A stretch of 64,000 nucleotides of DNA from CAYXLI01 sp964464925. Lineage in GTDB: Bacteria > Acidobacteriota > Terriglobia > Bryobacterales > Bryobacteraceae. The notes below the pieces were generated by a model. It made no database searches, was not told where the DNA came from, and worked only from the letters and a program-made list of their open reading frames with translations. The stretch spans positions 55,588 through 119,587 of the forward strand of contig CAYXLI010000017.1 in assembly GCA_964464925.1 (NCBI GenBank), read 5' to 3'. A program made the position numbers and the translations under genes. Numbering within the stretch: the stretch's first letter is position 1; every line of letters begins with the position of its first letter. This document shows positions 51,925 through 60,599 of the stretch, one piece after another.

Positions 51925-51931
51925 ATCCATT

Positions 51932-52753
51932 ATGGCCTTATACCAGGTCGTGATTCTCGCGATCGTCCAAGGTTTAACCGAATTCTTACCCGTCAGTAGT
52001 TCAGCCCACCTGGCGCTTGCTCCGTGGCTGTTTGGCTGGCAGGATCCTGGGCTTGCTTTTGACATCGCGCTCCATCTCGGCACGCTCGCAGCCGTGCTGC
52101 TTTATTTCTTTAGGGACTGGATTCAGATTGTGGCCCAGGGCTTCGGGATGCGTCTCGGGAACGATGAACAGCTCGCACGCAATCCCAAGCTGCTTTGGTA
52201 TCTTGCCGCGGCCTCGCTACCAATCGGTGTTGTGGGCCTGGCATTTGGGAAGCAGGCGGAAACGACGTGGCGCTCGCCTTGGGTGATCGCCTTCATGCTG
52301 ATCAGTGTGGGCGTGCTGATGTGGCTCGGCGAGCGGCGCGGTTTCGGAACGCGGGACTTGGCTCATGTAAGCGCATCGGATTCGTTGTCGATCGGCGCGG
52401 CGCAGGCGCTCGCCGTCGTTCCGGGCACTTCGCGCAGCGGCATCACCATCACGGCCGGACTGTTCCGAAATCTGGATCGCGCGACGGCAGCTCGATTCTC
52501 ATTCTTGCTCTCTACGCCGGCGATCGCGGCCGCGGGAGCAAAAGCACTGCACGATCTGAAGAAACATGGAGGGCTCGCAGCGGATGAGCGCACGGCGTTC
52601 ATTATCGGAATCCTGGTGAGCGCGATTACGGGTTGTGTGGTCATCGCGTTTTTCCTGAACTATCTCCGGCGGCACAGTTTGCAGTTCTTCGTTTGGTATC
52701 GCATTGCGCTTGGCGCCCTGGTGATCGCGCTCGCGGCGATGGGCCGGACGTAG
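51932..52753 (+). CDS. uppP: Undecaprenyl-diphosphatase
   Basis: Membrane enzyme of 273 residues that dephosphorylates undecaprenyl diphosphate so the lipid carrier can be reused in cell-wall synthesis; overexpression gives bacitracin resistance in other bacteria. The two catalytic regions are QGLTEFLPVSSSAHL (14-28) and VVPGTSRSGITI near 170. About seven to eight membrane helices are visible. The gene stands alone between pyk and the second GMC locus. Confidence 0.95.
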   Translation: MALYQVVILAIVQGLTEFLPVSSSAHLALAPWLFGWQDPGLAFDIALHLGTLAAVLLYFFRDWIQIVAQGFGMRLGNDEQLARNPKLLWYLAAASLPIGVVGLAFGKQAETTWRSPWVIAFMLISVGVLMWLGERRGFGTRDLAHVSASDSLSIGAAQALAVVPGTSRSGITITAGLFRNLDRATAARFSFLLSTPAIAAAGAKALHDLKKHGGLAADERTAFIIGILVSAITGCVVIAFFLNYLRRHSLQFFVWYRIALGALVIALAAMGRT

Positions 52754-52860
52754 ACGGTTCTTCTAACCCGGATTCCGGCAGTAGAATCCCGGAGAACGAA
52801 TACCGGGCTGGACTGCGCACTTGGTAAAAGCAGGAATTGCCGTGATATGCTGGCGATTTC

Positions 52861-53475
52861 ATGAAAAGACGCCGCTTCTTTCAGGCTATGGCAGCCGCGC
52901 CGGCTGTGCCCGCCCTTTTTAGCCAGCAGCCCCCGCAGCAGCCCGGACCGCCCCCTCTGCAAGGCTCACAGGATCCTCGAGCCGGCGCAGCGCCCGCAAA
53001 GCTGGACACTGCCATCCCTGATGATGCGGCTTCGATGGTTCCTCGCTTCTTTACCGCCGGCGAGTTCGCCGCGCTCCGGAAGCTAAGCGAAACCATCCTG
53101 CCGCCGCTGAAAGGCGCGCCAGGTGCGCTCGAAGCCCATGCGCCGGAGTTTCTCGATTTCTATCTGAGTGAGTCTCCTAAGGACCGGCAGCAACTCTACA
53201 AGACAGGGCTCGATACGCTCAACAAAAACGCGAAGCAGCATTTCGATAAAGCATTCGCGGACCTCGATGCCAGCCAGGCAGGCAAGATTCTCGAGCCTCT
53301 ACGCAAGCCCTGGGCCTATGATCCTCCCACGGATCCGTTCGAGCGATTCCTGCAGGCCGCCAAGGCGGATATTCGCCTTGCCACGACGAACTCGCGTGAG
53401 TACAGCGCCGCTGCCGCGTCAGGTGGCAGCCGCCGATTTGGCGGAGCAGGCCTCTACTGGTATCCCCTCGATTAG
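52861..53475 (+). CDS. Gluconate 2-dehydrogenase subunit 3 family protein (second copy)
   Basis: Small subunit of 204 residues for the GMC enzyme that follows 24 bases later. A Tat-type start (MKRRRFFQAMAAAP) leads into a Pro/Gln-rich linker and then the helical core FTAGEFAALRKLSETILPP and EFLDFYLSESPKDRQQLYKTGLDTL. The end GAGLYWYPLD is usual. It comes before its partner gene, the reverse of the first locus at 47995-50076. A TATGCT lies 9 bases before the ATG. Confidence 0.85.
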   Translation: MKRRRFFQAMAAAPAVPALFSQQPPQQPGPPPLQGSQDPRAGAAPAKLDTAIPDDAASMVPRFFTAGEFAALRKLSETILPPLKGAPGALEAHAPEFLDFYLSESPKDRQQLYKTGLDTLNKNAKQHFDKAFADLDASQAGKILEPLRKPWAYDPPTDPFERFLQAAKADIRLATTNSREYSAAAASGGSRRFGGAGLYWYPLD

Positions 53476-53499
53476 GACCCGCGCTTCAGGAGACACGAA

Positions 53500-55071
53500 A
53501 TGGCGACAAAAGAATACGATGTTCTGATCATTGGCTCCGGTGCATCGGGAGGCATGGCCGCTCACACTCTGACGAAGAAAGGGGTGAATTGCGTGATGCT
53601 GGATGCGGGTCCGCAGGTGGATTTCAACCGCGACCGCGGATTCAAGAACGTCTACGAACTGCCCTATCGCGGCATGGGGAAGCCCGGCCGCCTGCCGCAT
53701 GTCTTCCAGGCAAACGAGTTCAACGCGAACCAGTGGGTGGACGAGACGCAGGTGCCCTATACGCATCCAGAGGATCAGCCGTACAACTGGGTGCGCGTGC
53801 GCATGCTCGGCGGCAAATCGAATTTCTGGGCGCGTATGTCCTTCCGTCTGAGCGACTACGAATTCAAAGCCAAGGCTCACGATGGATTCGGAAAGAACTG
53901 GCCGATCAGCTACTCGGAGCTCGCTCCCTTCTACGATCGCGTGGAGCCGATTTTCCGCGTCTCGGGCCGCAAAGAAGGCCTGAGGCAGTTGCCCGACGGC
54001 AATTTCGTGGAAGACAACTCGCCCGATAGCCCGATTGTGAGGCGTTTCGCAGAGAGCGCCAAAGCCAAGAACATCCCGGTCACGAAGATTCGCCGCGCTC
54101 TCGGAAACGGCCAGTTGGCCAGTTCGTTCAATCTGTTGTTGCCGGATGCTGTGGCTACGGGCAATCTCACCATTGTGCCGAACGCGATCGCCCGTGAAAT
54201 CACGGTGGATAAGCATACGGGTAAAGTGAATGGCTGCTTCTTTGTCGACCGCCACTCCAAGCGCGAATTGCATGTGAAGGCAAAGGCGGTGATCGTCGCC
54301 GCATCGTGCCTGGAAAGCACTCGCCTGCTGCTCAATTCGAAGATCGCCAATTCAAGCGGCGTGCTCGGCCACTACCTGCATGATCAGTTCTATATCCCGA
54401 ACAGCGTGGTGGCAATTGTCCCGGAACTGAGGGGCGGTAAGGGTGGACGGAGCGGATTCGGATCGGGCTACATTCCGCGTTTCCAGAATCTGAACTCAGG
54501 CAAAGAGAAGAACTATATTCGCGGCTGCGCGTTTGATTTCACCATCGGTGGAAGCCCGGATGCGAAGTTTTTCCCGAGCTGGGGCGAGGAGTTGCAGAAA
54601 TCGCTCGATGACAGCCGCGGCGCCGGATTCTCCTGTACTGCAATGGGCGAGGTGCTGCCGCGTTACGAGAACCACGCGAAGATCGACAAGGACGTGGTAG
54701 ACGCCTGGGGTATCCCCGTGTTGAACTTCCAATGCAAATACACGGACAACGAGTACAACATGGCGAAGGATGCGGTCGATACGATGGCCGAGCTTTGCCG
54801 GACGTCGGGCTTCGAAGTGATCCACAAAAATCCGCGCCCGCTCCCGCCCGGCTATAGCATTCATGAACTCGGGACGTGCCGCATGGGCGACAATCCCAAA
54901 ACGTCGGTGCTGAACAAGTGGAACCAAAGCCATGACATCAGGAATCTATTTGTTGTGGACGGCAGCAGCTTCGTTACCGGCGGAACACAGAATCCAACGA
55001 TGACAATCCTGTCCCTGTCGATGCGCGCCTCCGAGTACCTGGCCGAGCAGGCGCGTAAAGGAGATGTTTAG
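53500..55071 (+). CDS. GMC-type FAD oxidoreductase (second copy)
   Basis: Large subunit of 523 residues. The FAD motif LIIGSGASGGMAAHTL sits at 9-24, and the C-terminal HELGTCRMG and NPTMTILSL carry the catalytic His and Asn. Unlike the GMC protein at 47995-49608 it lacks the CHYCGHC loop, so electrons probably leave by another route; a five-haem cytochrome gene starts 3 bases after its stop. It likely oxidises a sugar or sugar acid in the periplasm, exported with its Tat-signal partner. Confidence 0.88.
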   Translation: MATKEYDVLIIGSGASGGMAAHTLTKKGVNCVMLDAGPQVDFNRDRGFKNVYELPYRGMGKPGRLPHVFQANEFNANQWVDETQVPYTHPEDQPYNWVRVRMLGGKSNFWARMSFRLSDYEFKAKAHDGFGKNWPISYSELAPFYDRVEPIFRVSGRKEGLRQLPDGNFVEDNSPDSPIVRRFAESAKAKNIPVTKIRRALGNGQLASSFNLLLPDAVATGNLTIVPNAIAREITVDKHTGKVNGCFFVDRHSKRELHVKAKAVIVAASCLESTRLLLNSKIANSSGVLGHYLHDQFYIPNSVVAIVPELRGGKGGRSGFGSGYIPRFQNLNSGKEKNYIRGCAFDFTIGGSPDAKFFPSWGEELQKSLDDSRGAGFSCTAMGEVLPRYENHAKIDKDVVDAWGIPVLNFQCKYTDNEYNMAKDAVDTMAELCRTSGFEVIHKNPRPLPPGYSIHELGTCRMGDNPKTSVLNKWNQSHDIRNLFVVDGSSFVTGGTQNPTMTILSLSMRASEYLAEQARKGDV

Positions 55072-55074
55072 CAG

Positions 55075-55566
55075 TTGCGCAGTATCTTCCTTTTTCTGAT
55101 CTTCGTCTGGGCCGTGACGGCTCAGACGAAGCCAGTGCCTACGGCTCCGGACCAGCCGATCCCGTTCAGCCACAAGAACCATGCCGGCACCCTGAAGCTG
55201 AAATGCAAGATGTGCCACCCGAATCCGGATCCCGGTGAGGTGATGAAAGTGGCGGCTCCGTCGGTATGCATGCAGTGCCACTCGTCCATCAAAACGGATT
55301 CACCCTCCATACAGAAACTCGCTGCGTTCGCCAAGAACGGCAAAGAGATCAAGTGGGCGCGCGTGTATGAGATTCCCTCCTACGTCTCGTTCAGTCACCG
55401 CACTCACCTGGAGGCCGGAAATACCTGCCAGGAGTGCCACGGGCCGGTGGAGCAGCGCGATGTGCTGGCGAAAGAGGGGGACATCTCGATGACAGGATGC
55501 ATGAACTGTCATCGTGCGAAGAAAGCCAGCAACGATTGCACGTTTTGCCACGAGCAGCGCAACTGA
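55075..55566 (+). CDS. Pentahaem c-type cytochrome
   Basis: Exported cytochrome of 163 residues. A signal peptide (about 1-16) is followed by five CxxCH haem sites: Cys44, 65, 118, 142 and 155 lead them (CKMCH, CMQCH, CQECH, CMNCH, CTFCH). Extra His residues (FSHKNHAG, FSHRTHLE) before sites 1 and 3 suggest bis-His ligation, as in cytochrome c7/c3-type proteins. It is the third gene of the second GMC locus, so it probably takes electrons from that dehydrogenase. The start is TTG. Confidence 0.88.
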   Translation: MRSIFLFLIFVWAVTAQTKPVPTAPDQPIPFSHKNHAGTLKLKCKMCHPNPDPGEVMKVAAPSVCMQCHSSIKTDSPSIQKLAAFAKNGKEIKWARVYEIPSYVSFSHRTHLEAGNTCQECHGPVEQRDVLAKEGDISMTGCMNCHRAKKASNDCTFCHEQRN

Positions 55567-55584
55567 TATATTTGTCAGCGCGCA

Positions 55585-57039
55585 ATGTGGAAATACGCTT
55601 TCTTCTTACTTAGCTTTGCCGCAGCTGCTCAGCCGGTCGGCGTTTTCGAATCGCGTGGCGATATCGGTGTGATGCCGAAGGCCGGCTCCGCCGAATTCTC
55701 CGGTGGTGAATACAAGATCACGGGCGGCGGAGCCAACGTTTGGGGCACCGAAGACGCTCTGCAGTTCGTGTGGAAGAAGATCTCCGGTGACGTGACCATC
55801 ACGGCGGATGTGCACTTCAACGGTTCCGGTGCCAACCCCCATCGCAAAGCAATGCTGATGGTCCGGCAGGATCTGACGCCCGGCTCAGTGTATGCGGATG
55901 TCGCCTTGCACGGTGACGGCCTCACCTCCCTGCAGTACAGGCCCAAAGCAGGCGCGCCGACTCAGGAGATCCGATCGGAAGTGAAAGCGCCAACCCGGCT
56001 CCGCATCGAAAGGCGCGGCAACCGTTTTACCATTTACGCGGGAGATACGGCCTCCGGTCCGCAGCAGATCGAAATGACCGATCCCGTTTACGTCGGCCTC
56101 GGCGTGTGCTCGCATGATGCGAACGTGTTGGAGACCGCCGTCTTCTCCAATGTGCGTGTCGATCAGCCGCAGCGCTTCCGCAGTAAGGTCACAATATTCG
56201 ATCTCGCTAGCCGCAAAACCAGCACGGTGTATCAGGCTGACACGATCGTTGAGGCGCCGAACTGGTCGCGCGATGGCAAGTGGCTGCTGGTGAATACGGG
56301 TGGAAGCCTTTATAGACTCCCGGTCGAGGGAGAGCACAAGCTGGAGAAGATCGAGTTGGGTGCCTACCGCTGCAATAACGACCATGATTTATCCCGCGAC
56401 GGTAAGATGCTGGCCTTTTCCGCGTCCACTGCCTCCTCCCGCGGCTCTCAGGTCTACACAGCGAACGCAGGCGGCTCGAACGTCAAACTCATGACGCCTG
56501 CCTCCCCCAGCTATTTTCACGGATGGTCCCCGGACGGCAAGTGGCTAGCCGTTGTGGGCCAGAGAGATAAGAAATTTGAACTGTTCCGCGTCGCTGCATC
56601 CGGTGGCGAGGAGCAGCGCCTCACCTCGAAAGGCGGCTATGACGACGGCCCCGAATACAGCCCCGACGGGAAATGGATCTATTTCAACTCGAACCGGTCT
56701 GGCGGGTGGGACATTTGGCGGATGCCGGCCGGCGGTGCCGGTTCGAATGATGCGAAGGCCGAGCGCGTTACCAGCGACGAGTTGGAAGACTGGTTCCCGC
56801 ATTTCTCGCCAAACGGCAAATGGATGCTGGTGTTTTCGTTTCCGAAGGGCACGGCAGGGCACAACGACCGGCTGGACGGAGTCGCGCTGCGCCTCGCAGC
56901 TGCGCCGGGGAAGAAGCTGAAAGAGCCGAAGCTGGAGGTGCTGACAACGTTCTTCGGCGGGCAGGGAACCATTAACGTCAATTCCTGGTCACCTGATTCG
57001 AAACGGTTCGCCTATGTGGTTTACGAGTTGATGAAGTAA
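55585..57039 (+). CDS. Exported TolB-like beta-propeller protein with N-terminal lectin-like domain
   Basis: A 484-residue exported protein. After the signal peptide (about 1-15) comes a concanavalin-like sandwich (20-200; QFVWKKISGDVTITADVHF, HRKAMLMVRQDL) and then PD40/WD40-like blades: WSRDGKWLLVNT, LSRDGKMLAFSAS, WSPDGKWLAVVGQ, YSPDGKWIYFNSN, FSPNGKWMLVFS, WSPDSKRFAYVV. It lies 18 bases after the cytochrome gene and may be co-transcribed with the second GMC locus. No catalytic motif is seen; binding of carbohydrate or a partner protein is plausible. Confidence 0.78.
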   Translation: MWKYAFFLLSFAAAAQPVGVFESRGDIGVMPKAGSAEFSGGEYKITGGGANVWGTEDALQFVWKKISGDVTITADVHFNGSGANPHRKAMLMVRQDLTPGSVYADVALHGDGLTSLQYRPKAGAPTQEIRSEVKAPTRLRIERRGNRFTIYAGDTASGPQQIEMTDPVYVGLGVCSHDANVLETAVFSNVRVDQPQRFRSKVTIFDLASRKTSTVYQADTIVEAPNWSRDGKWLLVNTGGSLYRLPVEGEHKLEKIELGAYRCNNDHDLSRDGKMLAFSASTASSRGSQVYTANAGGSNVKLMTPASPSYFHGWSPDGKWLAVVGQRDKKFELFRVAASGGEEQRLTSKGGYDDGPEYSPDGKWIYFNSNRSGGWDIWRMPAGGAGSNDAKAERVTSDELEDWFPHFSPNGKWMLVFSFPKGTAGHNDRLDGVALRLAAAPGKKLKEPKLEVLTTFFGGQGTINVNSWSPDSKRFAYVVYELMK

Positions 57040-57070
57040 TCTTGAACCGCTGTGATGCGCGCCGCTCACC

Positions 57071-57400
57071 CTAATCGGCAATGGCTTCCAGAAAAGGACG
57101 CAGGTCCGATAACGACTCCTGAAGCGCCTTCAAGGCTGTGCGTGCTTCTGTCAGGTCGCCGCTTTTTCCGATGAGTTCGAGACGGAGCGCGGCCTCTTTC
57201 GTTGGTTCGGCGCCGAAGTTGGCTACGGCTCCTTTCAGGCTATGCGCTGCTCGTTCCAGATCCTTTGCACTCCCAACCTCAATGGCGCGGCGGATTTCGG
57301 CAATTTCCTTGGGATACTCGCCTAAAAAGAGCCGGGCGATCTCCTTCAGCAATTGCTCGTCCCCGCCCACCCGTGCTAGCACCGCTTTCCGGTCAATCAC
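57071..57400 (-). CDS. Orphan Hpt (histidine phosphotransfer) domain protein
   Basis: A single-domain Hpt of 109 residues that passes phosphoryl groups between response-regulator receivers. The motif AAHSLKGAVANFGA gives the phosphorylatable His53 (His59 if the longer TTG start at 57418 is used) in the usual helical bundle. I prefer the GTG at 57400 because TATCAT lies 8 bases upstream and the family begins near DRKAVLARVGGD. No kinase or response regulator is adjacent, so its partners are elsewhere. Confidence 0.85.
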   Translation of the reverse strand: MIDRKAVLARVGGDEQLLKEIARLFLGEYPKEIAEIRRAIEVGSAKDLERAAHSLKGAVANFGAEPTKEAALRLELIGKSGDLTEARTALKALQESLSDLRPFLEAIAD

Positions 57401-57630
57401 TGTCGAGAATGATATCAAGAGAACATCCAGGGGAAAATCCCACTATTTTTAGGAATGCTTCTGGCCTGCTCGGCGGGGCATCGGAGTCCCTAGATGTAGT
57501 GGACCTTGTTTTCCGAAACCAAATCTGTAGTAAAATGTAGTTTCGGTGGAGGTGGATCTTCCCCAGTCGATGGCTCTCTCTCAATAAGCCGCAAGTCGAC
57601 ACCGCCGCTGTCTGGAACTTCCCGGCAGCA

Positions 57631-58413
57631 GTGTTCACCCTTGTCTTCCCGGATGATTGCCGCATTTGCGGTAAAACCCTGAAGGAAATCTCCCGCGTTC
57701 CTGTCTGTGCCGGCTGTCTATCTGCCCCGCAACCCTTTGTGGCAGAGCACTTCTGCTCGCGATGCCATGCCCCGTTCTTGAACGCTTCGCCGTTGGATGA
57801 GGAGGGGCGCTGCGCGCTCTGCCGCCTCGGCGCAAGCGGTTTTGATCGGGCGTATGCGTTTGGCGAGTATGGCGGGACCCTCCGGAAACTGATCCATTTA
57901 TTTAAGTACGACGGAATGAAACCCCTGGCCAACCGGCTCGGCATGATGCTCGCGTCCGCTTTGCCCCGTGACGAAGCGTTCGATGCGATCGTGCCCATGC
58001 CGCTGCATTGGCGGCGCCGGTTAGTCCGTGGTTTCAACCAGTCCGATTTGCTGGCGCAGTTCTTAAGCAAACGGCTGAATGCACCCGTCGTGCGCGCCCT
58101 CACCCGCCGCAAGCATACCCAGCCCCAGGCGGGTCTTACGAATGCACAGCGCCGTACCAACGTCGCGCACGCCTTTCGTACGAATGGACGCAAACTCCAG
58201 GATCTGCGCGTTCTGCTGGTTGACGACGTGTTGACGACCGGCGCCACCGCGGCCGCTGCTGCGCACGTTCTGAAGCGTGCGGACGCGAGCCGTGTCACGG
58301 TGCTGGCCGTTGCGCGTGCGGACCGGCGGCAGATGAGTTATCTGTCGGGCTCGCCGCCCGGCGATCACCGACAAGGGAGCCCAACGAATGGTCAGTCTGG
58401 ATCGATTGCATAA
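57631..58413 (+). CDS. comF: ComF family phosphoribosyltransferase-like protein
   Basis: A 260-residue protein. The N-terminal zinc region has four Cys pairs (CRICGK, CAGC, CSRCH, CALC). The C-terminal PRTase-like domain contains VLLVDDVLTTGATAAAA and, ahead of it, the typical MPLHWRRRLVRGFNQSDLLA. ComF is needed for natural DNA uptake in Bacillus and Haemophilus, possibly in single-strand DNA handling. The start is GTG with no strong ribosome-binding site; the frame is open upstream without any other start codon. The HNH gene overlaps its end by 26 bases. Confidence 0.9.
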   Translation: MFTLVFPDDCRICGKTLKEISRVPVCAGCLSAPQPFVAEHFCSRCHAPFLNASPLDEEGRCALCRLGASGFDRAYAFGEYGGTLRKLIHLFKYDGMKPLANRLGMMLASALPRDEAFDAIVPMPLHWRRRLVRGFNQSDLLAQFLSKRLNAPVVRALTRRKHTQPQAGLTNAQRRTNVAHAFRTNGRKLQDLRVLLVDDVLTTGATAAAAAHVLKRADASRVTVLAVARADRRQMSYLSGSPPGDHRQGSPTNGQSGSIA

Positions 58414-58915
58414 ACCCGTTCTCGTCCTGAATGCGAGCTACGAGCCGATCAATATTTGCGCGGCCCGGCGAGCTCTGGTTCTCGTTCTGAAAGGGGTTGC
58501 CTCTGCGGAGGAGCATGCAACCCACACCGTTCATTCCACCCGCCATACCATGCCGATGCCGTCTGTGATCCGGCTGCTGGAGTACCGCCGCATCCCGATG
58601 CAGACCCGGGCGCTGTCTCGCAAAAACATCCTCATGCGCGACCGCTACACCTGCCAGTACTGCCTGAAGACTTCGCCTTCGGGCGAACTCACGCTCGACC
58701 ATGTTATCCCGCGCTCTCGCCACGGCGAAACTACGTGGGAGAACCTGGTAGCTTGCTGCCATTCCTGCAACAACAAGAAAGGAAGCCGGACGCCGGAAGA
58801 GGCGGGCATGAAATTGGCCCGCGCCCCACGCCCGTTCTCATTGCATACCAGCCGCCACCTGATGCGCCTGCTCGCCAAGAGCGATGACCAGTGGCGCAAG
58901 TATTTGTTCTATTAA
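58388..58915 (+). CDS. HNH endonuclease family protein
   Basis: A 175-residue protein. The N-terminal half (LHKPVLVLNASYEPINICAARRALVLVL) is typical of a common bacterial HNH family, and the nuclease motif lies at about 95-145: CQYC, LTLDHVIPRSRHGETTWENLVACCHSCNNKKG. The His-Asp-His and zinc CxxC pairs are complete. It overlaps the comF gene by 26 bases, suggesting co-expression, and DUF2277 follows 15 bases later. The cellular target is unknown. Confidence 0.88.
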   Translation: MVSLDRLHKPVLVLNASYEPINICAARRALVLVLKGVASAEEHATHTVHSTRHTMPMPSVIRLLEYRRIPMQTRALSRKNILMRDRYTCQYCLKTSPSGELTLDHVIPRSRHGETTWENLVACCHSCNNKKGSRTPEEAGMKLARAPRPFSLHTSRHLMRLLAKSDDQWRKYLFY

Positions 58916-58930
58916 CGGGCTTTGAAGAGC

Positions 58931-59164
58931 ATGTGCCGAAGCATAAAAGTTCTCCGCAACGCCGATCCGCCCGCTACGGCTGAGGATCTCAGCAAGGCTG
59001 CACTGCAGTTCGTACGAAAGATCTCGGGCTATCACAAGCCGTCGAAAGCAAATCAGGCGGCGTTTGACCGCGCAGTGCAGGAGATTGCTGCGTCCAGCGA
59101 TCGCCTGCTGAGGGCGGTCGGTGCCGCCTCTGGCGAAAGCGTCGCAGAGCGCTCACTCCCTTAG
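58931..59164 (+). CDS. DUF2277 protein
   Basis: A 77-residue protein with the full DUF2277 signature: MCRSIKVLRNADPPAT at the start, then ALQFVRKISGYHKPSKANQAAFDRAV and LLRAVGA. Function is unknown; members have a conserved Cys2 and several basic residues. The ATG is chosen over a TTG three codons earlier because the family begins MCRSIK. The last 12 bases overlap the sulfatase gene on the other strand. Confidence 0.88.
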   Translation: MCRSIKVLRNADPPATAEDLSKAALQFVRKISGYHKPSKANQAAFDRAVQEIAASSDRLLRAVGAASGESVAERSLP

Positions 59165-60481
59165 TGGCGAAAACGGTACGCGGTCTGAAGTGCGCGATAT
59201 CCAGAGGCGCAAAAGCGTCATCAGCTCGTCCTGCCTGCGCCTTTCCGAAGGATCAGCGGCCAGGTTCTTTAGCTCGTAAGGATCCCGTCTTAGGTTGTAG
59301 AGATGTGTTGCGGCAAGCTTTGAATTCACGACAAGCTTATCCGTGCCATGGACGACCATTCTCCATTCATCCGGTTGTCCCACGCTGCCTTCGGAGTAAA
59401 TCGATTCCGGCGGCCTTCCGTGCCCACCCGTCAGCCAGGGGGCGAGATTAACGCCCTGCATTCCAGGTAGCGGCTTCACTCCACAAAGCGACAGCAATGT
59501 CGGCGCGTAATCGACGTTCGAAATCAGCGCGTCGCTCACGATTCCACGCTTCAACCAGTTCGGATAACGGATCAGTAATGGAATATTTGATGACTCCTCA
59601 TAAGGAAGATCTATGGCATCGAGTCCGTGCGATCCGAACATCCCTCCATGGTCCGAGGTGAAGACAAGAATCGTCTCTTCCGTCAGCCTCCTCCTGTCCA
59701 ACTCCGCCATGAGCTTTCCGAGATTCTCGTCTATGGCTGTGCAAAGTCCGTAATACCCTGCGGCGAGCTTTTGTGCCTCCGCTCTTCTGTCCTCCGGCAC
59801 ATTGGGACGCACGTGCATCCGGCTAGGATCGTACATCGCGTATCGGGGAGGAGGAGTGAGCGGCGGGTGAGGGGGAACAAATGACAGATAGAGGAAAAAT
59901 GGCTCGTTACCCTGCTCTCGTATGAAATCAATGGCCAGCCTCGTCTGGTAGTCGGGCTCGAAGCCACCAGGGCGGATCGGTTCCGGCGTATCGCGGAAAT
60001 AGACGGAATCGTAGTGCTGGTGCGCCACATTGTACGCTGCCCAATAATCGAATCCGCGCCGTCGCGAGGGCGGAACGAATCCTGGACTCTCGGCGCCATC
60101 GAGATGCCACTTACCGATATAACCTGTGCGATAGCCGGCGCGCTTTAACTCAGCCGACATCGTTCCTTGGTCCAGCGGTAGAAGAGTGTGGTTGTGGGTT
60201 ACTCCAGCAGCATGTGGGAACTTGCCGGTAAGCATCGCTGCGCGCGCAGGACAACACACCGCATAGCTGGTATACGCACGGCGGAAATACACGCCTTCAC
60301 GTGCTAGCCGCACCAGGTTCGGAGCAATCAGGTCACGGTCGCCCGCGCACGGCAATGCCTGGCCGCGCCACTCATCCGCGACCACAAAAAGTACATTCGG
60401 TTGCCGGGAATGCGATCTGAGAGCCGCCGCCACCGGCGAAAGCATCATGTCACGCCGAGTCAACATATGGCTACCGCGCAA
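59153..60481 (-). CDS. Sulfatase (S1 type, arylsulfatase-like)
   Basis: Exported sulfatase of 442 residues. The formylglycine site is AVCCPARAAMLTG, with Cys76 as the residue to be modified (CxPxR-type). Metal-binding Asp and Asn residues are seen in VVADEWRG and later TSDHGGMFGSHG. A twin-Arg start (LTRRDMMLSPVAAAL) suggests Tat export. The start could be TTG at 60481, supported by TACAAT 7 bases before it, or ATG at 60466. Its substrate is probably a sulfated glycan; the maturation enzyme is not in the window. Confidence 0.88.
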   Translation of the reverse strand: MRGSHMLTRRDMMLSPVAAALRSHSRQPNVLFVVADEWRGQALPCAGDRDLIAPNLVRLAREGVYFRRAYTSYAVCCPARAAMLTGKFPHAAGVTHNHTLLPLDQGTMSAELKRAGYRTGYIGKWHLDGAESPGFVPPSRRRGFDYWAAYNVAHQHYDSVYFRDTPEPIRPGGFEPDYQTRLAIDFIREQGNEPFFLYLSFVPPHPPLTPPPRYAMYDPSRMHVRPNVPEDRRAEAQKLAAGYYGLCTAIDENLGKLMAELDRRRLTEETILVFTSDHGGMFGSHGLDAIDLPYEESSNIPLLIRYPNWLKRGIVSDALISNVDYAPTLLSLCGVKPLPGMQGVNLAPWLTGGHGRPPESIYSEGSVGQPDEWRMVVHGTDKLVVNSKLAATHLYNLRRDPYELKNLAADPSERRRQDELMTLLRLWISRTSDRVPFSPLRE

Positions 60482-60488
60482 TTTCTAC

Positions 60489-60494
60489 ATTGTA
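60489..60494 (-). promoter_or_regulatory. -10 box TACAAT before the sulfatase gene
   Basis: TACAAT on the minus strand, 7 bases before the TTG at 60481. It favours TTG as the true start, on a leaderless transcript. Confidence 0.45.
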
Positions 60495-60599
60495 GGCCAC
60501 GTGCTTTACGTTTGCTGGCATGCAGAATCTTCAGCTGCCTCATGAATATACGGAGAGGCATGGAAATTGCTTCAGCTCTCTATGGAGAATACTATCGAT

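Noticed and set aside
52767..52793. Inverted CCCGGATTC / GAATCCCGG after uppP as a terminator
   Set aside because: The stem has a bulge and no T-run follows; too weak to list as a terminator.
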